64,000 bases of DNA, from the NCBI GenBank assembly GCA_009760855.2, contig WPIO01000213.1:102001-166000 (forward strand). The letters are read 5' to 3'. Below the pieces are notes generated by a model, which worked only from the letters and a program-made list of their open reading frames with translations, was not told where the DNA came from and did no database searches. Below are positions 30,990 to 40,768 of the stretch, in pieces; the stretch's first letter is position 1, and every line of letters starts with the position of its first letter. The DNA comes from Cristatella mucedo (lineage: Eukaryota > Bryozoa > Phylactolaemata > Cristatellidae). A program made the position numbers and the translations under genes.

Positions 30990-31345
30990 AAGGCAGTTGG
31001 CAACAGAAGCTTTAGCTCTGCAGGTGGACTCGCTTAGAGTGTGGAACCTGCTTCCATAATTCTTAGGCAACGGCAGGTACTCTCCTGCTGCCGACTATGG
31101 CTCGTCCTTTTCAGGGGTCCTGAGCTGCCACTTCCACGCTACTTACTACCTCAAGAGCTCACCTTACTCTGCTATGCTTCCCACTTTCTCTTTGTTGCAT
31201 GAGACAAAGTCTAATGGCTACTGAATGCTACCGAATGCTGCCGAAAGCCGCTTAGGCTGTGAGTGTGCTATACAAAACTCTCCTGCATAACACCCACATA
31301 GTCTTTATGACTTTGTGGAGTTACAGACAGAGATACGTTCCATTT
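30990..31345 (+). mobile_element. LINE-B 3' end, opposite orientation
   Basis: The plus strand runs from the 'AEALALQV' region (GGCAACAGAAGCTTTAGCTC) through the 3' UTR blocks (TTCCCACTTTCTCTTTGTTG, GCCGCTTAGGCTGTGAGTG). It ends near CAGAGATACGTTCCATT. A 13-base stretch (GGCTACTGAATGC / TACCGAATGC) is locally duplicated near 31215-31240. Confidence 0.78.
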
Positions 31346-31595
31346 TGTGGGTCCATGTGATTCGCCTTTGTGTCCTTATGGTGCTCACACCGTGCATGCT
31401 GCCTTCAAACATTTTTTCATGGTGATCCTGTGCATGACAATTCTAACCGTGATAGGCTTGTTGATATTGAGCATGCTACTAATAACCATTGCTACCATTC
31501 GATCATGCATCCTTTGCAGCAAACGTTAATTGTCTTGAAAGAGAGTCCTTCGAGGGTGCTATACAATTGTGTTATTAGTATTATCATTAAGGATA
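31346..31595 (+). mobile_element. LINE-A 3' UTR fragment
   Basis: It joins LINE-B directly and starts at GTGGGTCCATGTGATTCGCC, the base stretch immediately after the LINE-A ORF stop. It runs to AAGAGAGTCCTTCGAGGGTG and ends in TTATTAGTATTATCATTA. It is well diverged. Confidence 0.7.
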
Positions 31596-31764
31596 TACAT
31601 GCCAAATCGCCTTTCTCTGATGAAAAGTATACACACAATCTGGCTGGCCTTCCATCTGTGACTCATCTGTAAGTCCTTCGTACACGGTGATACATGGCTA
31701 AATATGTCGGGAATAGCGGTTAGGCATTCGAAACGTAGCAATTAAATTTCTAATCATGCATAAT

Positions 31765-31943
31765 AAATACTAGCTGATTTAAGAGCACCTTTTTATATAT
31801 CGACAGAAGAGCCTTTACGGCTATCACCATCGTGTGCAGTGGCAATAAAGAATCGCCCACTGCAGGATTCAAACCCGCGACCTCAGGACCCAGTTCGTGA
31901 AAGCTAATCGCCTTACCTAGTGTGTTATCACGGCTCACCATAA
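31765..31943 (-). mobile_element. SINE-1 with a possible 6-base target duplication
   Basis: A minus-strand copy with B-box-like GCGGGTTTGAATCC (on the reverse strand) and the GGCGATTCTTTATTGCC hairpin. CATAAT occurs at 31759-31764 and again at 31939-31944, flanking the element, and may be its target-site duplication. Confidence 0.75.
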
Positions 31944-32074
31944 TGGATGACACGGTGATCATGACTATTTGGTAAAGTTAGCATGGTGCTATTTATTCTG
32001 CGTTTGTGAAGGTTTATAGAAAAGTAATAAGCATGGAAACTCAGATGTGGTTCTGAACACACGATGAGAAGGAA

Positions 32075-33152
32075 TAATAATAATCATAATAATAATGTAG
32101 TTGATAAAGCGCCGTCAGAGAACTTAATCTTTTTCTAGGCGCTTTACATTTGCTGCAAAGGGAAATGCAATTGAATGGTAAGTAAAATCATGCTTGAAAA
32201 ACAAATCAAAATGAATAACATGGTTAGGGGTGACATGCACAGGTTCAGCATGCAAATGTGGTTAGTGGCTGCATGCACAGTGTCAGCACACATAAGCACG
32301 GTAAGGACGAATCACAGGGACCCAATATATGCTGTCCTAAATAGGTGTTTTTAAGTTCCTTTTAAATGTGGTCAGGTCAGGGGATGTTCTGACGCAGGTC
32401 GGGAGGGAGTTCCAAGCTTTGGGAGCATACGAACTAAATGCACGGTCTCCAAAGGATTTGAGGTTTGTACTGGGTATTTGCAGACTGTTGGATTCCGAAA
32501 AGCGGGTGGCACGATGCATGGCCTGATGGGGGAGTATGTCGGAGAGATAGGCTGGAGCCATAGAATGAAGGGACCTAAAAGTGAGCGACAAAAGCTTGAA
32601 GTCATTCTGTTGCTTGACTGGTAGCCAGTGCAGGTCGACGAGAAGTGGAGTAATGTGGCAACTGCGACGCTCACGACAGACAAGCCTAGCTGCTGAGTTT
32701 TGCACCAGCTGCAATCACCTGATCGCACGTGCTGGTAGGCCAGTAAGCAGTGAGTTGCAGAAGTCGAGACGGGATGTCACGAATGCATGGACCAACTTGG
32801 ACGTGCTATCCTTATCTAAACAAGCCCGTATTTTAGCAATGTTATGAAGCTGAAAATAGGCTGATTTGACTGTGGAGCTGATATGGTCGTCTAACGAGAG
32901 GTCGTTATGGAATATGAAACCTAGATTTCGAGCTGATTCGACAGGAGATATGCTAGCAGAGCCAATTTTGAGAGACAGCCTTTCCAATCTCTGAATCACA
33001 CTGGGTTTGCCCATAACTAGTAAGTTAGTTTTATCATCGTTTAGTTTTAGAAAATTTGCTGCCATCCATGAGCGGATGTCATCAATGCATGCAGCAAGTG
33101 AGTTTAGAGAATTTGAGGTGATCGAAGGCTGGGAGGGATCAAAGCAAAGGTC
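32075..33152 (-). mobile_element. LINE-A, RT C-terminal half and 3' UTR
   Basis: A well-preserved minus-strand copy. The 33065-32715 frame covers FLKLNDDKTNLLVMGKPSVI to the 'LLTGLPARAIR' segment. The 32714-32337 frame covers VQNSAARLVCRERRSCHITP, SFGDRAFSSYAPKAWNSL and the C-terminus. The 3' UTR and (AATAAT)n start at 32075. The 5' break at GCAAAGGT (33152) is within a few bases of the break in the copies at 49675 and 11020. Confidence 0.88.
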
Positions 33153-33885
33153 ATGTCATAGGCCTTGTGGGCTTAGCAGGAAGCACTCTGCTGAGCTATT
33201 ACTAGTTTTTTTTATTATAGTTTAGCTTCAACAGATGTACCATGCATTAATCAGACGTGTCGAACTCTTTTTATTCTCTATATGGAGGCCGATTGTTGGC
33301 GACCTTACTTATAATTAAATGAGCACCAATCTTCCTGGGAAGAGTCTAGGAGCCGATTTTCTTGGCCAGGACTCTCCGGTGTCATAGCACCAGCTTTTTC
33401 ATTCTGTTCGCCTTGTTGCAACGTCGCAGTCAATTGCGGTACTTTTGGTTCTGAAATAAGTTTTGCAAACAGTCAGCATCTTTGCAATCATTTTATTTTG
33501 TCAGGCCGGCACCGCCATCTTGAAGCTTGGTAGTTACTGCTGTTAAGTCTCCGACGATAGATGCTAAGTGAAGAAGATAAACAATCTTCTATGCTGCATA
33601 CTTTCAGCTAGTCACTTTATCTATTTTGACGTTGCCTAGACCGCCTCACACCTTGCCTTAACGTCATTGGCACCGGTCTGCAATTCTTAAAGTCAGACCT
33701 AATTTGGAAACTCATGAACAATTACAGTAATGATCAGCAAGTATGTGAGAAGACTTCAACGTGCCATCTTGACAACATTTCTGCTATTCTAGTGCAGTAC
33801 ATTTATCTGCAGCTGCACTGTAAGCTACAGGTCTTCTCCCTGCACCTGTAAACACCAAAAGAATTGAAGAAGCCTCCACCTAGTT
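33153..33885. other. intronic, no recognisable feature
   Basis: No repeat family from this window and no open frame with splice signals could be recognised. This is within the proposed CARD-gene intron. Confidence 0.45.
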
Positions 33886-34265
33886 GCTTACTGCCGTTCC
33901 TGCTGCACCAGTTTCAGCCTCTTCGTGAGCTTAAGTCCTTTTTTGGTGAGCAGTGATGGCACACTTGGTAAGGCCAGTGGTTTTCAAGACCTTGGTCCCG
34001 AGGTCATAGGTTCGATTTCTGCAGTGGGTGATCCTTTATCGCCACCGCAAGCAGTGTGATAGCCATAAATGCTCTTCAGTTGCTCTACAAAAAGAGGCTG
34101 CTAAATCAGCTTCAGCTTAAAGACCGATGATGGCAGAAGCTTGGGCTCTGTATGCATATTTTTCATTGTGGAGCTAACTCCTTCAATCCATCTGAAAGAC
34201 ATCCATGCTCGTGCTTCAGACTGTAGCACATCCTATCCAGCCGTTCGAAGCTGCCGACTTCTATT
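33886..34265 (+). mobile_element. LINE-B fragment interrupted by SINE-1
   Basis: CTGCTGCACCAGTTTCAGCCTC (33899) belongs to the LINE-B 'LLHQFQP' region. It is interrupted at about 33946 by SINE-1 and resumes at about 34114 with a diverged match to the next LINE-B segment (GCAGAAGCTTGGGCTCTGTA through CTATCCAGCCGTTCGAAGCT). The SINE therefore inserted into an existing LINE-B copy. Confidence 0.6.
33948..34113 (+). mobile_element. SINE-1 nested in LINE-B
   Basis: Head GTGAGCAGTGATGGCACACT, B-box-like GTCATAGGTTCGATTTCTG, hairpin GTGATCCTTTATCGCCAC, tail AGGCTGCTAAATCAGCT. Confidence 0.78.
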
Positions 34266-34369
34266 TCACCTGCATCCTCGACCAAGCACCAGACGTAGCT
34301 CCTAGGCGGTGCTAATTGCCCCCAGTGTTCAACCAGCTCGCCCGACCAAGTTTCAAGTTGAATGTATTT

Positions 34370-34465
34370 GATGACCTCCTGGGCTCGAGCTTTTTGGTGT
34401 ATGCGATGGGCGTGAATAGAGATTAAGTTCTCATAATGTGCTATGTAAATGAATTCAGTTTGTAG
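34370..34465 (+). mobile_element. SINE-2, 5'-truncated
   Basis: It begins at the B-box-like CTGGGCTCGAGC and runs through GGGCGTGAATAGAGATTAAG. It ends with ATGTGCTATGTAAATGAATT. The same terminal 55 bases recur at 37571 directly after the minisatellite. Confidence 0.65.
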
Positions 34466-34479
34466 TTTTGTTCAGCTAT

Positions 34480-35640
34480 GTAGCTAAAAGTAGGCAGACT
34501 TAAATGTGGAGCTGATGTGGTCGTCTAATGAAAGGTCGCTTTGGAACAGGTCACGACGTAGAATTCACGACGAAGAATTCCACAGGATTCTATTAAATAT
34601 TCTGGATGAGCCAATTTCGATCGTTAAGCTTATCAATTTCTGAACGATGATACTTAGTTTTCCTATAAATAGTCAGTTGGTTTTGTCGTCATTCAATTTA
34701 AGCTAGTTTTCTGCCATAAATGCTTAGATGTAATCAATGCATGCACCGAGAGTGTGTTGAGAATTCGACTTGCTCGAGCGCTGGGAAGGATCAAAGCAAA
34801 TGTACAGCTGAATGTATAAAAATGAAAGTCTAGATTGAGCTTGGCGATTACATCGGCAAGACAGAGTATGAATTGCAAAACAAGTGATCAAGCACAGATC
34901 CACAAGGTGCTTGTGGTACCCCTTGTAGTACTTTAGTGATTTCTTGGATGATTTTTGCCCAGTCACATCAATGCACAGCAGTCTCGCGCTGAGATTGAAA
35001 CTAAACATTACAGAGCTATGCCTGTGATGCCCAGGCGAGATGAGAGGCGCTCGAGAAGGACTCGGTGAACAATAGTACAAAACGCTCCCAAAAAACAAGC
35101 AGATCGACTTGACCTAAGTCTGCATTCCTGATAAGCTCGTTATCCGGGCAAAGCAATGCTGACCAATCGATGGATTTATATGCTTTAAAACCAGACCGGA
35201 ATTCGATTTCTAGACTTGAAGTTTCAATGTGAGAGTTTAGCTCAGGGGCCTAACAGCAGCCTTTTTGAAAGGTGCGCGGTTGGTTGACGGCGAAGCTAAA
35301 CGACAAGAGTCAGAGAAGTCTCTACGCGGCGAGCAATTCAATCGGCCAAGGTCAAGGTCGATTGATCCGGTGAAATTGAGCAAGAGAAATGAGTTATCTT
35401 GGAATTTCGTGGCGAAATGAGCCTTGATGTGCACGCACACGGGTGCTTGACGGGGAGCCAGCCCGCTCAGCTCGGATAAAAGTGGTGTGCTGTGGCAATA
35501 GTGACTGACGCTCACGGCAACGAGATTTCGCACGCAGCTTCTTATCGTCCAGGTTGGGATGGCCTTGAACTCAAAGGAGAAACGCAAAACGGAAAACCTC
35601 GAACCTCGGTGTGTCACATGTCTGCGTGCACCAACTTAGC
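34480..35640 (-). mobile_element. diverged LINE-A-like fragments (two pieces)
   Basis: 34480-35130 reads on the minus strand as a strongly decayed LINE-A RT. CFDPSQRSSKSNS corresponds to 'CFDPSQPSSTSNS', and SPGHHRHSSV reads the antisense-shifted 'LGITGTA' region. A second piece at about 35440-35640 matches a more C-terminal region (GTGCTGTGGCAATAGTGACT resembles the 'RRSCHITPL' bases). Order is not colinear, so these are separate old insertions or a rearranged one. Confidence 0.55.
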
Positions 35641-36412
35641 TGAGGCATCCTTAGCTGCATTAAAAATGTGAGCCTAGACTGAGTTTAGCTATTGAAACGG
35701 CAAGAGTTGAAGTGTAAAAATTGTACAGGAAGTCGAAATACAACTACACGCTTGAGTTAGCTCGTGCTTAAAAGGCTCACCCACCTGACTGATTGTTGGC
35801 CGTCGAAGTTTTGTCTGTGGTCTGAATTCTCTCACCCCTACGTGACCTCAACCGTTGCCATAGGCGAGATGATGAGTGCTCTAGGAGTTGGAATTAATCG
35901 GCGATAATTAATATATTTATTATATAATGATTATAATTGTAATGAAATATTATTACGTATAATTCAAATAGTAATACTTAATAATTATAATGAAATATGA
36001 TTACGTATAATACAAATAATAATACTTAATAATTATTATAGTAATGAAAATTAATAAACAATAAAATAAATCTTACATTGTTAATACTTGTTTATTAATT
36101 TTTCTCTATGTATGAAGATAATAAAACCGATAATACTATAAATGTATATATAATATTTTGGAATAATATATTATATTATAAGGATTGTTATATCGCCATC
36201 CATGTTAAGGAACGCTGTAGAGCAATGTACAAATACTAGCAGAGAAATACTAGCAGAGACCAAGTAAACATTTTAAGTAGTTAGTCGTACAGTAGTGCTG
36301 ACTCCGTGGGATGACTTGTTCAAAATCCTGACAGGACCACAATATCTAGGTTTGATTTTTTTAGCGTATTGGCTAGTATTGGCTTCAGCGTCTTTAATAG
36401 GAATTATTGTAA
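35641..36412. other. unassigned, including an AT-rich block with a ~52-bp repeat
   Basis: Bases 35900-36180 are extremely AT-rich. A unit of about 52 bases containing ATGAAATATxATTACGTATA and AATACTTAATAATTAT occurs at least twice in tandem (about 35940 and 35992), with a partial third. No coding frame is visible. The rest shows nothing. Confidence 0.5.
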
Positions 36413-36540
36413 TTTATGCGTATAGCGCCACAAGAAATTAATTCTCTATTCAGGCGCTTCACATATGCCTCGGGGCTCGAGCCCACGACCTTAGTCAGAC
36501 CTCGGTCGGGGCGAGCGCCTTATCCGCTGGACGAACCGGC
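36413..36540 (-). mobile_element. SINE-2, complete head
   Basis: The minus strand reads GCCGGTTCGTCCAGCGGATA then AGGCGCTCGCCCC, the B-box-like GGTCGTGGGCTCGAGCCCC, and the tail TGAATAGAGAATTAATTTC. It is tRNA-like in the head but, like the other copies, not a complete tRNA gene. Confidence 0.65.
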
Positions 36541-36807
36541 GCGGCGATAGGCAGAAGGGAAGAATGGACGGACTTTTTTAAGCTCTCGTGGTCAAGTGAT
36601 GAGTTCTAGTAAGTGACTTGAAATGTTCGAGTCTACGTAAAAAGATATAGGGGAGACAACGCCTTAAGCTAAGGACGTATTGACTATATTGACATATGGC
36701 GGGCAGCAGCAAATCTCAGAAAGAGGCACCGGAAACGACGAGCAGTCTTCACTGATTGGTGGATGAACCTTACGAGGGGCGAGGCACCAGCAGACGTGCA
36801 GACTTGC
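36541..36807. other. no recognisable feature upstream of the minisatellite
   Basis: A short purine-rich stretch (GGCAGAAGGGAAGAATGGAC at 36550) resembles the minisatellite unit and may reflect its seed. Nothing else is seen. Confidence 0.3.
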
Positions 36808-37570
36808 AGACAGAAGGAAGGCGGACAGAAGGAAGGCGGACAGAAGGAAGGCGGACAGAAGGAAGGCGGACAGAAGGAAGGCGGACAGAAGGAAGGCGGA
36901 GGAGGAAGGCGGACAGAAGGAAGGCGGACAGAAGGAAGGCGGACAGAAGGAAGGCGGACAGAAGGAAGGCGGACAGAAGGAAGGCGGACAGAAGGAAGGC
37001 GGACAGAAGGAAGGCGGACAGAAGGAAGGCGGACAGAAGGAAGGCGGACAGAAGGAAGGCGGACAGAAGGAAGGCGGACAGAAGGAAGGCGGACAGAAAG
37101 AAGGCGGACAGAAGGAAGGCGGACAGAAGGAAGGCGGACAGAAGGAAGGCGGACAGAAGGAAGGCGGACAGAAGGAAGGCGGACAGAAGGAAGGCGGACA
37201 GAAGGAAGGCGGACAGAGGGAAGGCGGACAGAAGGAAGGCGGACAGAAGGAAGGCGGACAGAAGGAAGGCGGACAGAAGGAAGGCGGACAGAAGGAAGGC
37301 GGACAGAAGGAAGGCGGACAGAAGGAAGGCGGACAGAAGGAAGGCGGACAGAAGGAAGGCGGACAGAAGGAAGGCGGACAGAAGGAAGGCGGACAGAAGG
37401 AAGGCGGACAGAAGGAAGGCGGACAGAAGGAAGGCGGACAGAAGGAAGGCGGACAGAAGGAAGGCGGACAGAAGGAAGGCGGACAGAAGGAAGGCGGACA
37501 GAAGGAAGGCGGACAGAAGGAAGGCGGACAGAAGGAAGGCGGACAGAAGGAAGGCGGACAGAAGGAAGGC
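36808..37570 (+). repeat. 15-bp minisatellite, about 50 units
   Basis: The unit GGACAGAAGGAAGGC is repeated about 50 times with almost no variation. I find one 13-base unit at about 36898-36910, one G-to-A change near 37100 and one A-to-G change near 37218. Because 15 is a multiple of 3 and the unit has no stop in any plus frame, all three plus frames are open over most of it (repeats of RRKAD, GRRTE and EGGQK). The 13-base unit shifts the frame, which argues against selection for a protein. It is purine-rich on one strand. It ends exactly at a SINE-2 tail. Confidence 0.95.
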
Positions 37571-37790
37571 GTGGGCGTTAATAGAGATTAAGTTCTCATA
37601 ATGTGCTATGTAAATGAATTCAGTTTGCTAATTCTTGCCTTTCACTTTCTCTTAGTTGTGCGAGTTTCAATCTGCTAGCAACCAGCAGCTGATAGGCCTT
37701 GAATGTGCTATGCAAAAATCTCCTACGTAATGCCCATAACCCCATAGAGCCTTTAATATATTGTGTACAAAGATTTTAGGTTGTATGTTA
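37571..37790 (+). mobile_element. SINE-2 tail fragment followed by LINE-B 3' fragment
   Basis: 37571-37627 (GGGCGTTAATAGAGATTAAG to ATGAATTCAGTTTG) matches the end of the SINE-2 at 34407-34462. 37635-37790 then matches the LINE-B 3' UTR (TTTCACTTTCTCTTAGTTGT, GATAGGCCTTGAATGTGCTA, CATAGAGCCTTTAAT). Confidence 0.6.
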
Positions 37791-37825
37791 ATAATTGGTC
37801 TCTTCTGTATGTGAAATTTATTTCA

Positions 37826-38607
37826 GCTTCATAACGTTGCTAAAATTAGGGCTTGTTTAGATAAGGATACCACGTCCAAGTTGGTCCATGCATTCGTGAC
37901 ATCTCGTCTCGACTTCTGCAACTCACTGCTTACTGGCCTACCAGCATGTGCAATCAGGCGATTGCAGCTGGTGCAAAACTCTGCAGCTAGGCTTGTCTGT
38001 CGTGAGCGTCGCAGTTGCCACATTACTCCACTTCTCGCCGATCTGCACTGGTTACCAGTCAAGCAACGGATTGACTTCAAGGTTTTGTCGCTCACTTTTA
38101 GGTCTCTTCATTCTATGGCTCCAGCCTATCTTTCAGATATACTACCCCATCAGGCAAAGCATCGTACCACTCGCTTTTCGGAATCCAACAGTCTAGAAAT
38201 ACCTCGTACAAACCTTAAATCCTTTGGAGACCGTGCATTTAGCTCGTATGCTCCCACAGCCTGGAACTCCCTCCCGACCTGCGTCAGAACATCCCCTGAC
38301 CTGACCACATTTAAAAGAAACTTAAAAACATACCTATTTAGGACAGCATTTAGTGGGTCCTTGTGATTCGTCCTCGATGTGCTTATGCGTGCTGACACTG
38401 TTCATGCTGCCACTAACCACATTTGCATGCTGACCCAGTGCATGTAACCCCTAACCATGTTATTCATTTTGTTTGTTCTTCAAGCATGATTTTACTTACT
38501 ATTCTATTGCGTATCACTTTGCAGCAAATGTAAAGCGCCTAGAAAGAGATTAAGTTCTCTGAGGGCGCTTTATCAAGTGCAATATTATTATTATTATTAT
38601 TATTTGA
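37826..38607 (+). mobile_element. LINE-A ORF C-terminus and complete 3' end
   Basis: The 37881-38366 frame (161 codons) encodes LVHAFVTSRLDFCNSLLTGL, the HWLPVKQRIDFKVLSLTFR segment, and the C-terminus ending FRTAFSGSL, with no frameshift. The 3' UTR ends in the hairpin AGAGATTAAGTTCTCTGA plus GGGCGCTTTATCAAGTGC and (ATT)n at 38583-38606. It is the cleanest 3' end in the window and a good reference for the family. Confidence 0.9.
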
Positions 38608-38856
38608 AAGACTAGGCAAGATTATGTAGCTGACCTATTTTAGTAATCCTTCATGGCATAACAAGCATGGCTGACTGTTGTTGATACTTCTGCATGAGTC
38701 TGTAAGCATTGCTTTGGCATTCATGCGGCTCAAGCGTGCAGGCATAACAACTTGACATTATTGTGCATTCTGACGTAATACGAGAATGCATGCAAGTCAG
38801 ATTTAGCTCCGGTCAAGCCTTATATTGTTTTGACTCCAAGCCTGTTTATTTCGTAG

Positions 38857-39043
38857 GCGGAACGAACTAGAGCCAAACAAGTAGGTGAACTCTTCACAAT
38901 ACTGTCTTTAAAGGGGCTAAAGGTCGGTCACTTCTTTGCTGAAGCTCTTGAGAATTGTGAAGCTTATACTCTTGCCGATGAGTTCAAAACAAAACTCAAA
39001 GCCGAAATTGAACGGGGAACAAAGACTAGCTAAGCCTGCTCAG
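38857..39043 (+). CDS. exon encoding second half of the CARD domain and stop
   Basis: Acceptor CCTGTTTATTTCGTAG ends at 38856, and a canonical donor CAG|GTAAGTG lies at 39043/39044. The frame starts at the first exon base (phase 0, matching 27822-27988) and gives 58 codons then TAA at 39031-39033. Residues include AERTRAKQVGELFTILSLKG, LKVGHFFAEALENCEAYTLA and DEFKTKL. This fits CARD helices 4-6: 'R..Q...L..IL..KG...F..F..AL......LA..L'. Joined to the first exon it makes a CARD of normal length at the C-terminus of a protein. The stop is only 10 bases before the donor, so any following exon is 3' UTR; that distance would not trigger classical nonsense-mediated decay. The intervening intron is about 10.9 kb, nearly all transposon-derived. 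Confidence 0.75.
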
Positions 39044-39324
39044 GTAAGTGTCCGGAGAGTAAGTCGGAATGAGTTTCTAATGGGTGATGTCAGGTGTCTG
39101 TTCAGTAATTGAGCACTCCTGAGTGTCAAGTAAGCTTGCCCGGGTGATTTCAGTGTGAGCGATTTCATTTTCTTCAATTATTAAGCCGGAGTGAGTGTCC
39201 AGTGAGCTAACCAATGTGATTCGAGGGGGTATTTGTTGTGAGTCTCAAATGATTGAGCCTGCATGAATCACAAGTGAATTAGGCTTTGTTTCTGTGCTGC
39301 CATTTATTCCATGATACAGGGCAT
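39044..39324 (+). repeat. imperfect intronic tandem repeat beside the donor site
   Basis: Four degenerate units of about 50-72 bases share ATTGAGC..TGAGTGTCAAGTAAG and end in GATGTCAG, GATTTCAG or GATTCGAG. They contain several GTAAGT/GTGAGT-like words close to the true donor at 39044. No coding potential is seen. Confidence 0.4.
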
Positions 39325-39560
39325 GCTATAATAATCCACTAACCACATTTGCATGCTGACCCTGTGCATGTCACCCCTAACCATGTTATTCATGCTGTTT
39401 ACAAGCATGATATTACTCATTTGCGTTTCCCTTTGAAGCAAATGTAAAGCACCTAGAAAGAGATTGAGTTCTCTGAAGGCTCTTTATCAAGTGCATTATT
39501 ATTATTATAATTACACTTGATAAATTGACCTCAGAGAACTCAATGTATTTCTAGGCTCTT
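39325..39560. mobile_element. two LINE-A 3' ends joined tail to tail
   Basis: Plus strand 39325-39490 carries CATTTGCATGCTGACCCTGT through GAGATTGAGTTCTCTGAAGG and GCATTATTATTATTA. It is followed immediately by a minus-oriented end, 39506-39560: TTACACTTGATAAATTGACC, TCAGAGAACTCAATGTATTT, CTAGGCTCTT. The shared (ATT)n sits between them. Confidence 0.7.
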
Positions 39561-40084
39561 AAAATTGGCTGGTTCTGATGAGACTGCAATATGTGAGCAT
39601 AGGTGAGCAAGCCCCGGTGAAAGTATATGCGATAAAAACCGGAAGTTTCGCTCACGCACTGAATACCAAAAGCCTACAAGGCCATTCGAGGGACAGTATA
39701 ATGACTAAATTATAGTTATCCTGTATTGCAAATATGAAGATTTAGGAGATCGGATGCGTAGGCTTGTGTTAGCGAATGAAGTGATTTGCAAGTCTGACGT
39801 ACAATCTGGAAGTGCATCTGATGTTTGATTGTACCAAGTAAAGCTCAGACGTAATTTGTGCGTCCGATCACGATTTAGTAGAGAATCAGAGCTGCAGAAG
39901 ATGTAAAGGAATTTAACACGATCACATCGTCAGAGTTTATGTAAAGTATCTATAGAGAGTTATGGTCTCTGGGGGGCTACACGAATGCACTTTCCTAATA
40001 TTATGATTCTTATCGTCTAAAGCCAATGCGAGATTTAGTAGCCCCTCGGATGTGTCGTCCTAAGTTTTGCTATGAAATGTCTTG
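39561..40084. other. no recognisable feature
   Basis: I find no open frame or repeat match. The base composition is ordinary. Confidence 0.4.
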
Positions 40085-40335
40085 ACATTTTTCCACGTTT
40101 TACCTGCTACTCATCAAGTATCGAATCCGTTTCAAAAACACATGCCTGGCCTGCAGATTAATTCCTTTACTAGCACCAGCCTATCAATATTATCTTCCAT
40201 TGTTTTCATTATAATCTCGAAATATGTCTGTCTTATAGTCACCTTACCACCGTTCTTCGAATACATTTCATGGTCCACAGCCTACTATTTGTGTCAGAAG
40301 CCACGACCAACATTTACATTTTGCATAAGCTAAGC
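40085..40335 (+). mobile_element. diverged LINE ORF C-terminal fragment
   Basis: The plus-strand reading LLIKYRIRFKNTCLACRLIP followed by LLAPAYQYYLP corresponds to the CR1/L2 'WLPVKYRIxFKILxLxYRxxxGLAPxYL' segment. The remainder is decayed. It is neither LINE-A nor LINE-B by sequence. 40336-40624 shows nothing. Confidence 0.45.
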
Positions 40336-40624
40336 ACGAAATGAAGCATAGATTACCAAGCCATTTCAATTTTCAGAAACCAGTATTTTGATGTTCTTCC
40401 TTTGCCAACCCGAATTTATCACTTGTAAATCTCTCTGCTTTACGGGCTATTCTGTTACTGAGTCGATGCATTTTATGGAGCAAGTCAAATAATCATAACA
40501 CAAGTCTGCTAGTGTTATAGCTTGCTTTAACGCTTGTAATATCAAAGACTGTTGCCACAGCTTTGTTATGCAGACTGCTTCCACACCTCGCCCTCACGTC
40601 CGATCCTTATCTAGGATTAGGAAC

Positions 40625-40768
40625 TGTTTCTGTAATGTATGCCCATCGCTAACTCCACAAAGTCTATGTGGGTGTAACGACGGAAAGTTTTGTATAGCCC
40701 ACTCACAGCCTTATTGGCATTCGGTAGCCAACTGACTTGATCTCATGCAACCAAGAGAAAGTGGGAAG
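40625..40768 (-). mobile_element. LINE-B 3' UTR fragment
   Basis: It includes TGTAATGTATGCCCATCGCT, AACTCCACAAAGTC, TGTATAGCCCACTCACAGCC, TTCGGTAGCCAACTGACTTG and AACCAAGAGAAAGTGGGAAG. It is cut at 40768, where a second, longer LINE-B with its own tail begins in the same orientation. Confidence 0.75.

Noticed and set aside
36480-36540. Minus-strand tRNA gene
   Set aside because: It is the head of a SINE-2 copy; the 3' part continues into the SINE tail and not a tRNA acceptor stem.
36756-37601. A 281-codon and a 272-codon open frame over the minisatellite
   Set aside because: They arise because a stop-free 15-base unit keeps all plus frames open. A 13-base unit shifts phase without any sign of selection, and no domain or expression signal is present.
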